A DNA stretch of 9,790 bases from Comamonadaceae bacterium. GTDB lineage: Bacteria > Pseudomonadota > Gammaproteobacteria > Burkholderiales > Burkholderiaceae_C. The position numbers and the translations under genes are program-made. Shown piece by piece: positions 1 through 6,033 of the stretch. The stretch is from contig CANHGF010000065.1 in assembly GCA_947460065.1 (NCBI GenBank), forward strand, positions 1 through 9,790, read 5' to 3'. The notes beneath the pieces are model-generated. The model made no database searches and was not told the origin of the DNA. It saw only the letters and a program-made list of their open reading frames with translations. The number at the start of each line of letters is the position of its first letter. Position 1 is the stretch's first letter.

Positions 1-336
1 AATGACGACATGCCCTATGTCATGCGGACCACTGGCGGCCCCTTGGTGGCCATGCCGCATCCGATTGACATCGACGACTACACCATCTTGGTCAATAACC
101 ACCACACCGAGGATGATTTCCGGGACCAGTTGATTGATCACTTTGACGTGCTTTACCGCGAATCCAGCGTCGACAATGGCCGGGTGATGGCCATTTCGCT
201 GCACCCTTGGGTGATCGGCCAGCCTTACCGGATCCGGGCGCTGGAGGAGGCGCTGGCGCATATCATGCGTCACCGGGGCGTATGGGCCGCCACCGGCTCG
301 CAGATCCTCGATGCCTGGCAGGCTCAGCAAGCCTAA
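1..336 (+). CDS. Polysaccharide deacetylase / PuuE-like protein, C-terminal part (5' end outside window)
   Basis: The frame is open from base 1 and closes with TAA at 334-336, so about 111 C-terminal residues are visible. The ATG at 10 is an internal methionine, because the codons before it (Asn-Asp-Asp) align with the HDDQP motif of the complete paralogue at 1033. Shared landmarks are the NDD/HDD start, an LHP motif with a His likely at the active site, GQP-x-RI, and a C-terminal GVW-x-ATG-x-QI block. The paralogue suggests about 180 residues are missing upstream. The family contains NodB-type deacetylases and also PuuE-type allantoinases and cyclic imide hydrolases; the lack of any sugar-related neighbour favours the second group. 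It ends 42 bp from the convergent tautomerase gene. Family membership is firm; the substrate is unknown. Confidence 0.87.
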   Translation, partial: NDDMPYVMRTTGGPLVAMPHPIDIDDYTILVNNHHTEDDFRDQLIDHFDVLYRESSVDNGRVMAISLHPWVIGQPYRIRALEEALAHIMRHRGVWAATGSQILDAWQAQQA

Positions 337-378
337 ATGGCGCGCTGGCCTTGTACCGAGGCGGCTGCGGCGCTCAGC

Positions 379-939
379 CTAGAGCGTCGCCTTGACCTCG
401 GCCAGATCGTTCCAGACGTCCTGGCGGCGGATCAAACCGTCGGCCAGTTCGAAGCGGTCGATGAAGCGTATGCCGCTGAAGGCGCTGCCATCGAGCCAGA
501 CGCCTTCGAGCGTCCCGCTGCAATAGACCACGGTGCAGTCATCCTGCCAGCATTCGTCGAAGCGTTCGAAGCGTTTAGCGATGCGGCTGTAGCGGGTTTT
601 GGCCCAGTCCATCAATTCGCTGAACTCCCGCATCGGCGCAGCGCCCGGGAAGGTCATCACAAAGCCGGGGGCCAACAACTGCCGCGCCGCATCAAGCTCG
701 CGCGCCTGCATGCGCTCAAGAAACTGGCGCACCACCACGCTCGCTTCGGGCAGGTCCGGCCCGCCCTGGCTCATGCGTTTTCCGTCGCGCTGGTAGGTGG
801 CTGCTTCGTTCACAAAGACGGTGGTGCCGGCGTTGGAGGCGGCAATGACCGAGCGCACCGTGCGCGCGGTGCGCTCGACCAGGCGTTCGCGCGTCTGAGC
901 GCTGTAGCCGGGCAAGAGGGTAATAGAGACAACAGGCAT
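379..939 (-). CDS. Tautomerase domain fused to SnoaL-like (NTF2-fold) domain
   Basis: The 186-residue protein begins MPVVSITLLPGYS, so Pro follows the initiator Met as in 4-oxalocrotonate tautomerases, where it is the catalytic N-terminal base. This start (939) is preferred over the longer frame reaching 1029: it exposes that proline and has GGAG 7 nt upstream. Residues 2 to about 57 are a 4-OT-like unit; about 64-186 look like a SnoaL/NTF2-fold domain (polar helix, then strands and a conserved-looking WxxDCTVVY stretch). The two arginines that bind carboxylate in 4-OT appear replaced (GRS becomes GYS; the VRV position becomes VFV), so classical 4-OT activity is doubtful. The gene is divergent from the operon at 1033 and convergent with the partial deacetylase. 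It may tautomerise or dehydrate an intermediate of the pathway, which is inference. The SnoaL assignment is less certain than the tautomerase one. Confidence 0.82.
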   Translation of the reverse strand: MPVVSITLLPGYSAQTRERLVERTARTVRSVIAASNAGTTVFVNEAATYQRDGKRMSQGGPDLPEASVVVRQFLERMQARELDAARQLLAPGFVMTFPGAAPMREFSELMDWAKTRYSRIAKRFERFDECWQDDCTVVYCSGTLEGVWLDGSAFSGIRFIDRFELADGLIRRQDVWNDLAEVKATL

Positions 940-996
940 GGGATAACTCCTTGGACTGCGCATGATAGTGCCGCCGCAAAGGTCATGCATGGGCCT

Positions 997-1029
997 AAGG
1001 TGGATACAAGGCGGACATAAGGTGGGCAT
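997..1029 (+). repeat. Three tandem 11-bp repeats before the main operon start
   Basis: Three adjacent 11-bp units, AAGGTGGATAC, AAGGCGGACAT and AAGGTGGGCAT, follow consensus AAGGYGGRYAY, and all their differences are transitions. The third unit supplies the ribosome binding site (AAGGTGGG, 6 nt before the ATG at 1033). The 11-bp period is about one helical turn, which would suit a regulator binding one face of the DNA. It could equally be chance purine-rich sequence. A related AAGGTCATGCAT lies just upstream at 979-990 and contains the 8-bp palindrome CATGCATG (984-991). Confidence 0.5.
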
Positions 1030-1032
1030 GAC

Positions 1033-1923
1033 ATGGACCTAATCGCCGGCCAAGATCGCATTGCCTATTCGGCCCTGCCCAACCGTCGCCCGCTGCGCTG
1101 GCCGGGTGGCGCTCGGCTGGCGGTTTGGGTGGCGCCCAACATCGAGCACTATGAATACCGGCCCGAACAGGTGCGGGTGCGCAACCCCTGGCCGCGGCTG
1201 CCGCATCCCGACATCCTGGGCTATGGTCTGCGCGACTACGGCAACCGGGTGGGCGTCTGGCGCCTGATGGAGCTTTTCGACCGGCTCGAACTGCCGGTGA
1301 CTGTCTCGCTGTCCATGGCGGTGCTCGACATGTACCCCGACCTGGCCCAGGCCATGATGGAGCGGCAGTGGGAGTTCATGTCCCACGGCCTCTACAACAC
1401 GCGTTACCACTGGAACATGAGCGAGGACGAGGAGCGTGAGGCGATTGCCCAGTGCCAGGAGATACACCTGCGCCATACTGGACGCGCTTTGCGAGGCTGG
1501 TTTTCACCGGCCGCCTCCAACACCCTGCGCACGCCCGATCTGGTGGCCGAAAGCGGGATCAGCTATTTGTGCGACCTCTATCACGACGACCAGCCCACGC
1601 CGATTCGGGTGCGCAGCGGCGAGCTGACCTCGCTGCCTTATTCCATGGAAATCAATGACAGCATCGCTTGGCGGCGCGGCCAGGAAGCCGAAGCCTTTGC
1701 GCGCAAGATCCGCGACGAATTCGACGTGCTCTATGCTGAAGGCGCCGAGCACGGCCGGGTGATGAACATTGCCGTCCATCCTTTCATCATGGGCCAGCCG
1801 CACCGCATCGATGCGTTGGACCATGCCCTGCAATACATCCGCAGTCACGAGGGCGTCTGGTTTGCCACCGGCGCGCAGATCGTCGACTGGTATCGTCAGC
1901 AACAAGACAAGGACAGCCCATGA
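1033..1923 (+). CDS. Polysaccharide deacetylase family protein, PuuE-like cyclic amide hydrolase candidate
   Basis: A complete 296-residue protein, cytosolic (no signal peptide), close to the usual length of PuuE-type allantoinases. The start is fixed by AAGGTGGG 6 nt upstream; the ATG at 1028 reads into a stop after four codons. Visible landmarks: NIEHYEY at residues 36-42 where the NodB family has its first acidic motif, SHG at 117-119 where the family has a His of motif 2, HDDQP at 184-188, LPYSMEIND at 201-209, VHP with His249, and GQPHRI at 254-259. The classic TFDD motif is absent, as in PuuE-like members. PuuE opens the allantoin ring, and a related family member hydrolyses cyclic imides, so ring opening of a cyclic amide, imide or ureide is the best guess. 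It is the first gene of a five-gene operon, and its TGA overlaps the next start in ATGA. The exact substrate is unknown. Confidence 0.88.
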   Translation: MDLIAGQDRIAYSALPNRRPLRWPGGARLAVWVAPNIEHYEYRPEQVRVRNPWPRLPHPDILGYGLRDYGNRVGVWRLMELFDRLELPVTVSLSMAVLDMYPDLAQAMMERQWEFMSHGLYNTRYHWNMSEDEEREAIAQCQEIHLRHTGRALRGWFSPAASNTLRTPDLVAESGISYLCDLYHDDQPTPIRVRSGELTSLPYSMEINDSIAWRRGQEAEAFARKIRDEFDVLYAEGAEHGRVMNIAVHPFIMGQPHRIDALDHALQYIRSHEGVWFATGAQIVDWYRQQQDKDSP

Positions 1924-2594
1924 GTGCCAACCAGGATTACATCCGCGACTATATGAGTGAGCCGGTGATTGATGCGCGCAGCGCCGCGCTGATCATCATC
2001 GACATGCAGTACGCCACCGGCTCGCGCCAGGGCGCGCTCGGCCGCACCCTCAAGGCCCAAGGCTCCTCGGTGGGCGACTACCGCTTTGCCCGCATTGAGG
2101 GTACGGTGCTGCCCAGCATCTTGCGTCTGCGCGCGCATTTCCAGCAGCTCGGGCAGCCGGTGCTGCATGTGACGCTGGGTGCCGCCCTGCCCGATGCCAG
2201 CGACGCGCCGCGCCATATGCGCAAGCTGCTGGCCAGTTGCGCCAACCATGTGGGCAGCCGCGAGCATGAAATCCTCGACGAGCTCAAGCCGGTCGCGGGC
2301 GAGCATGTGCTGCGCAAGACCACCGTGGGCGCCTTCGCCTCCACCCCCATCGACAGCCTGCTGCGCTCGCTGCGGGTCGATCAGCTCTATATGGTGGGTG
2401 TGTCGACCAATATGTGCGTAGAGACCACCGCCCGCGAAGCGGCCGATCGCGGCTACCAGGTGACCCTGGTGGAAGACGCCTGCGGCACCACCTTTGAAGA
2501 CCTGCACCAGGTGACCATGCGCAACTTCCAGCGCCTGTTTGGCCGGGTTGCATCGACCGATCAGGCTGTAGTCGAGCTCCAGGGGGCCACATGA
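1920..2594 (+). CDS. Isochorismatase-family cysteine amidohydrolase
   Basis: The 224-residue protein has the complete Asp-Lys-Cys triad of the isochorismatase-like (cysteine hydrolase) superfamily: Asp28 in ALIIIDMQ, Lys133 in LRKTTVGAF, and Cys166 in STNMCVETTARE, with the usual LVEDACGTT block after it. Relatives hydrolyse N-carbamoyl groups, nicotinamide, maleamate or ureidoacrylate, releasing ammonia or carbamate. No signal peptide, so cytosolic. The start overlaps the stop of the deacetylase-family gene (ATGA), with AAGGA 6 nt upstream inside that gene, indicating coupled translation. Following a putative ring opener, it is well placed to cleave the linear amide product. Residues 1-20 before the domain are a short extension. 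Family is certain; the substrate (carbamoyl, half-amide or other) is inferred from neighbours only. Confidence 0.93.
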   Translation: MSANQDYIRDYMSEPVIDARSAALIIIDMQYATGSRQGALGRTLKAQGSSVGDYRFARIEGTVLPSILRLRAHFQQLGQPVLHVTLGAALPDASDAPRHMRKLLASCANHVGSREHEILDELKPVAGEHVLRKTTVGAFASTPIDSLLRSLRVDQLYMVGVSTNMCVETTAREAADRGYQVTLVEDACGTTFEDLHQVTMRNFQRLFGRVASTDQAVVELQGAT

Positions 2595-3358
2595 TGAAGC
2601 GCGTGCTGGTGGTCGTACCTTTTGCGATGTCGCCCGAGAATCTAGCGCTGCGCCAGGAGCAGCTGCAGGGCATCGATCTGTCGCCGCAGTTGCAGTTTGA
2701 ATTCCGGCCGGTCAAGGCCGGCCCGCTCAACTATTCCAGCCACCATGACTTTGTGCTGGCCGATGCCGCCAACTTCGAGGCTGGCTGCCGGGCGCAGGAG
2801 GAGGGCTATGCGGCGGTGTGCATCGACACCATGAGCGACTCGGGCGTGGCCGCGCTGCGCTCGGTGCTCGATATTCCGGTCTTCGGGCCGGGCAAGGTCT
2901 CCATGCTGGCCGCGCTGATGCTGGGCGATCGTTTTTCGGTGCTCACCATGGCCAGCCGCTGGAAGCCCTTGTACAAAAAGGCACTCGACGAACTCGGTCT
3001 GCACCACAAATGCGCCTCGGTGCGCGCCATCGAAGTGGCGCCCGACAACCAGGCCTTGCTTTCGGGCAAGGAAGAAGATGTGTTTCCCCTGCTCGAGGCT
3101 GCGGCGCGGCGGGCTATAGACGAAGACGGCTCTGAAGTGATCATCCTGGGCTCGACCACCATGCACCAGTCGCACGCCTGGCTGAGCCAGCGCCTGCCGG
3201 TGCCGGTGATCAACCCCGGTCCCTTGAGCTACAAAATGGCCGAGGCTGCCCTGGGCCTGGGCCTGAGCCACAGCCGGCAGGGCTACCCTAAGCCCATGCA
3301 TCCGCGGCTCGATATGCTGCAGGCCATGATGAGCGCTGCTCAGCAAGCGGTGCGCTAA
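2591..3358 (+). CDS. Asp/Glu/hydantoin racemase-fold protein lacking both catalytic cysteines
   Basis: The 255-residue protein has the layout of the Asp/Glu racemase superfamily (hydantoin racemase, maleate isomerase, arylmalonate decarboxylase): a VLVVVPF first strand, an AVCIDTMSDSGVAALR segment matching the first catalytic loop, GDRFSVLTMASRW, and EVIILGSTTM matching the second loop, then VPVINPGP. In hydantoin racemases these loops read roughly ACFSDPG and LGCAGM. Here Thr80 and Ser188 stand in the two Cys positions, so the normal two-cysteine proton transfer should be impossible. The fold is otherwise full length and not decayed, suggesting a changed reaction or a binding role. The start overlaps the previous stop (ATGA), with AGGGGG upstream; a second ATG at 2594 is an alternative. 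It ends 32 bp before the dioxygenase gene. Family is sure; activity is unknown. Confidence 0.88.
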   Translation: MMKRVLVVVPFAMSPENLALRQEQLQGIDLSPQLQFEFRPVKAGPLNYSSHHDFVLADAANFEAGCRAQEEGYAAVCIDTMSDSGVAALRSVLDIPVFGPGKVSMLAALMLGDRFSVLTMASRWKPLYKKALDELGLHHKCASVRAIEVAPDNQALLSGKEEDVFPLLEAAARRAIDEDGSEVIILGSTTMHQSHAWLSQRLPVPVINPGPLSYKMAEAALGLGLSHSRQGYPKPMHPRLDMLQAMMSAAQQAVR

Positions 3359-3377
3359 ATGCATCGGTGCAGACGAT

Positions 3378-3384
3378 GGAGGAG
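3378..3384 (+). promoter_or_regulatory. Strong Shine-Dalgarno site (GGAGGAG) deciding the dioxygenase start
   Basis: GGAGGAG lies 6 nt before the ATG at 3391 and is a near-ideal ribosome binding site. It supports that ATG over the upstream in-frame GTG at 3367, which would place this site inside the coding region. This is the only junction of the operon without a start/stop overlap, so this gene may have independent translation initiation. Confidence 0.75.
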
Positions 3385-3390
3385 ACCCCC

Positions 3391-4227
3391 ATGCCCAAAC
3401 TGCTGAGTGAGGCGCAGAGACAGGCTTATGAACGCGATGGCTTCGTCTTTCCGGTTGATGTGCTGAGCGCCAGCGAGGTGTACGCCCACCGGCAGGAGCT
3501 CGAAGCCTGGGAGCAAGCCCGAGGTGCAGCCATCGACTTTCCGGAAAAGTCCAAGAGCTATCTGCTCTTCAATTGGGCCGATCAATTGGTGCATCACCCG
3601 CGCATCCTTGACGCTGTCGAAGACCTGATCGGCCCGGACATCCTGGTCTATCACTCCACGCTTTTCCTCAAGGAAGCCCACACCCCCGCTTTTGTGCGCT
3701 GGCACCAGGACAGCACCTACTTTTATCTGCAGCCGCACCTGCATGTCACCGCCTGGGTGGCGCTGTCAGAGGCCAGCGTGCAGGCCGGCTGCATGCAGGC
3801 GCTGCCGGGCAGCCACCGCTGGGGCGCGTTCGAGCATGACGACAAGCCCGAGCCTATGAACATGATCCGACGCGGGCAGGGCATCAGTAGCCGCTTTGAC
3901 CAGGCCCAGGGCCAGTTCATGCCGGTGGGCGCCGGCCAGATGTCGCTGCACCATACCGACTTGGTGCATGCCTCCGGCGGCAATGACAGCGACGACCGGC
4001 GCATCGGCTATGCCATCAGCTACATCCCGGCGCATGTGCGGCCGGTGGGCGCGGTGCGGCCCTCTGCCTTATGCGTGCGCGGGCGCAGCCACGGTCATTT
4101 CGTTGAGGAAGAGCGTTTGCGTGGGCCGCTCTCAAGCCAGGCTCAAGACAGCCACAGCCGCGCCTTGGCACTGTTCCGATCACTGCAAGACGCCGGCTTT
4201 CAAGCGCCGGCCCAGGAGACTGCATGA
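3391..4227 (+). CDS. Phytanoyl-CoA dioxygenase (PhyH) family Fe(II)/2-oxoglutarate oxygenase
   Basis: The 278-residue protein shows the PhyH iron site: His105 and Asp107 in VRWHQDSTYF, and the distal His193 in LVHASGGN, followed by Arg204 in DDRRIGYA, the likely 2-oxoglutarate carboxylate anchor. Family-typical blocks are RDGFVFP near the N terminus (15-21), VTAWVALSEAS (119-129) and ALPGSHRWG (137-145). Such enzymes hydroxylate a small molecule with O2, 2-oxoglutarate and Fe(II), giving succinate and CO2; members act on acyl-CoAs, amino acids, halogenated carriers and others, so the substrate is open. Length and domain order are normal. The start was chosen by the strong GGAGGAG site. The stop overlaps the next gene's ATG. 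In context it may hydroxylate the pathway substrate or an intermediate. No acyl-CoA enzymes are visible nearby. Confidence 0.92.
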   Translation: MPKLLSEAQRQAYERDGFVFPVDVLSASEVYAHRQELEAWEQARGAAIDFPEKSKSYLLFNWADQLVHHPRILDAVEDLIGPDILVYHSTLFLKEAHTPAFVRWHQDSTYFYLQPHLHVTAWVALSEASVQAGCMQALPGSHRWGAFEHDDKPEPMNMIRRGQGISSRFDQAQGQFMPVGAGQMSLHHTDLVHASGGNDSDDRRIGYAISYIPAHVRPVGAVRPSALCVRGRSHGHFVEEERLRGPLSSQAQDSHSRALALFRSLQDAGFQAPAQETA

Positions 4228-4625
4228 ATACTTCGCCGACACGGCTGGATGCCTCAGAGTTGAAGGCGCTGGTCGAGCGCTATTTTTCGGCGGTCGACCG
4301 TGGGGACATGGCTGCCACGCTGGCTTGCTTTGCACCGACGGCGCGTTTTGGCATCGCCAACCATGAGCTGTACTACCAGGGTCGTGATACCGAGGTGCGC
4401 GGAATGTACGAGCGCTTGGCTACGCGTTATGCCCGGGTCTGGCACGGCGACTTTGATCATGTCGTTGATGTGCCACATCAGCGGGTGGCCAGCCGATTCA
4501 GGGTGGAAAACACCACCCATGCGGGCGAGTTGCTGCGCAAGAACAACTGCAACTTTTTCGAGGTGCGGGACGGCCTGTTCGTGCAGGTGTTTGTCTACAT
4601 GAGCGGCGAAAACTCGCTGACCTGA
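4224..4625 (+). CDS. SnoaL-like (NTF2-fold) small protein
   Basis: The 133-residue protein opens with a helix (ELKALVERYFSAVDRGDMAATLACFAPTA, residues 12-40) typical of SnoaL-like/NTF2-fold proteins, followed by beta-rich sequence with FRVENTTHAGE and NNCNFFEVRDGLFVQVFVYM, which would form the curved sheet. The family includes polyketide cyclases, ketosteroid isomerase-like enzymes and limonene epoxide hydrolases, so a small isomerase, hydratase or ligand-binding role is plausible. The start overlaps the dioxygenase stop (ATGA) with AGGAG 5 nt upstream. It is the last gene of the operon and ends 23 bp from the convergent MmgE/PrpD gene. It is not an obvious duplicate of the SnoaL-like half of the tautomerase fusion at 379-939, but both being in one cluster is notable. 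Substrate unknown. Confidence 0.85.
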   Translation: MNTSPTRLDASELKALVERYFSAVDRGDMAATLACFAPTARFGIANHELYYQGRDTEVRGMYERLATRYARVWHGDFDHVVDVPHQRVASRFRVENTTHAGELLRKNNCNFFEVRDGLFVQVFVYMSGENSLT

Positions 4626-4648
4626 AAGGCCGCAAGGCCGCGCGCACT

Positions 4649-6007
4649 TCAGCCTTGGCTTGTCATCGGCGAGCGCGATACCAGGCCCAGCCAGCGCCCC
4701 AGCGGCACCTGCAGTCGGGCCAGGCCCAGGGTGGCTTCGAGCAGGTCGCGGCAGTGGGCGGCTGGCCAAATGCGGCCGCTCAGGTCCATGAACTTGGCGC
4801 GCAGTTCTTCACGGGTATAGGGCGATGCGTCATCGCCCCGGTTGACGCCGGCCTCGGCCAAAAGTTGGCGGCCGTCTGTGAGCCGCATCAGCACCCGCGC
4901 CGGCCTTTCTGCGGGCAGGCGCTGGCTCATCGCTGGGTCGTGGCTGACACGCACCTTCTGCGCCAGGGCCAGCACATCGGGCCTGCGCACCGCCTCCCAG
5001 GTGAAGCTGGACAGGGCGCTGGTGCCGTGGACGATGCGGGTGGCGACCGCAAAGGGCACGGAAAACTTGGCCGCCAGGGTGTTGGCCGGTGCCGGGTCGT
5101 CGAGCTCGGCAGCCAGATGGTAGGTCTGCACCTCGATGGACTCGATCTCATCGGGCTGCGGCAGGCTCTGGCTGGCGGCTAGCTGGTCGATCGCATCGAG
5201 CGTGCCGTGGTTGTAGCGGCAGCAGGAGTGCATCTTGAAGTAGTTGTGCATCAGATGCCAGTCCTGGCCCAGCTCGCGCACCACCGCCTCGGGGTCGAAT
5301 TGTTCGGAGACGATCTGGCCCAGCAGCGAAGCCGGGCCATCGCGCTCGCCGGTGAAGCCGCATTCGGTCAGGTCCAGGGCCAGCAGGCCGTTGCGATTGC
5401 TCAGACCCGCATAGGTGTTGCGTACCAGCCCGCCTTCGAGCATGGTGCGCTTGGAGGTGGCGGTGGTCAGCGAGGAGGCGATGTTGAGTGCCTCGCGCAT
5501 GGCGCTGGCGCTCAGGTGGGCAATGCGGGCACAGGCCGCTGCCGCCCCTATCGTGCCCCAGGTGCCGTGGGGGTGCATGGCGCCACGCAGTTGCGAGGCC
5601 GCGCCCAGGCGTGAGCCGACTTCATAGCCAACCACCAGGCCGGCCAAAAAGTCGGCCGCATCCGCAGCGCGCTCCTGGCTCAGTGCCACTGCCGCCGGAA
5701 TCACATGCACGGCTGGGTGGCCGCGCGAGTAGCGGTTGCCCTCGTCCATCTCCAGGAAAGTACCGGCGGTGCCGTTGATGAAGGCCGCAGCCTCACAGCT
5801 GCTGCGCCGGCCCAGGCCAATCAGGCTGGCCGCTTCGCTGGCACCCTGGCGCTCGGCCAGAGCCCGCAGCTCGGGCTCGGCCGAGCCGGCGGCCACCGCC
5901 GCCAGGGTGTCGGCCAGGATCCAGCCCACCTGCTCCTGCACATCAGGGGGCAGGCTGCGGTAGTCGAGGTCGGCGGCAAACTGGCTCAGGCGGTCGAGGT
6001 AGTCCAT
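4649..6007 (-). CDS. MmgE/PrpD family protein (2-methylcitrate dehydratase / cis-aconitate decarboxylase relative)
   Basis: The 452-residue protein is full length for the family. Residues 30-160 form the helical core with NGTAGTFLEMDEG (78-90), GHPAVHVIPA (96-105) and HPHGTWGTIGAAAA (145-158); KMHSCCRYNH (258-267) is the second characteristic block, and the C-terminal part carries the smaller lid domain. Members dehydrate or decarboxylate tricarboxylic-type acids (2-methylcitrate, cis-aconitate), and many uncharacterised ones sit in catabolic clusters. At the site where cis-aconitate decarboxylase has an active-site Lys before HAG, this protein appears to have Arg196 (VRNTYAG), suggesting a different substrate. 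It follows the third deacetylase-family gene by 26 bp and is probably co-transcribed. No strong ribosome binding site precedes the ATG at 6007; the nearest purine run is AAGAAAG. Confidence 0.92.
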   Translation of the reverse strand: MDYLDRLSQFAADLDYRSLPPDVQEQVGWILADTLAAVAAGSAEPELRALAERQGASEAASLIGLGRRSSCEAAAFINGTAGTFLEMDEGNRYSRGHPAVHVIPAAVALSQERAADAADFLAGLVVGYEVGSRLGAASQLRGAMHPHGTWGTIGAAAACARIAHLSASAMREALNIASSLTTATSKRTMLEGGLVRNTYAGLSNRNGLLALDLTECGFTGERDGPASLLGQIVSEQFDPEAVVRELGQDWHLMHNYFKMHSCCRYNHGTLDAIDQLAASQSLPQPDEIESIEVQTYHLAAELDDPAPANTLAAKFSVPFAVATRIVHGTSALSSFTWEAVRRPDVLALAQKVRVSHDPAMSQRLPAERPARVLMRLTDGRQLLAEAGVNRGDDASPYTREELRAKFMDLSGRIWPAAHCRDLLEATLGLARLQVPLGRWLGLVSRSPMTSQG

Positions 6008-6033
6008 GGCGGATGCTTTCTTTGGGTGGTTCT

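Noticed and set aside
962..967. Minus-strand TATCAT as a -10 box for the tautomerase gene
   Set aside because: The hexamer is a good match, but no convincing -35 lies 16-18 bp upstream; only the palindrome CATGCATG falls there.
337..1020. 227-codon + strand open frame across the tautomerase gene
   Set aside because: It is antisense to the tautomerase-SnoaL gene, which has a recognisable family start and a ribosome binding site. The + strand translation matches no family I recognise, and GC-rich DNA often leaves such frames open.
940..1029. N-terminal extension of the tautomerase fusion to the upstream ATG at 1029
   Set aside because: It would bury the catalytic-type proline, lacks a good ribosome binding site and would consume the divergent promoter gap.
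4622..4652. Possible bidirectional terminator between the convergent genes (CTGAA / TTCAG ends with two GGCC blocks inside)
   Set aside because: The outer arms are only 5 bp and overlap the two stop codons; the inner GGCC stem is 4 bp with no T-run. Too weak to call.
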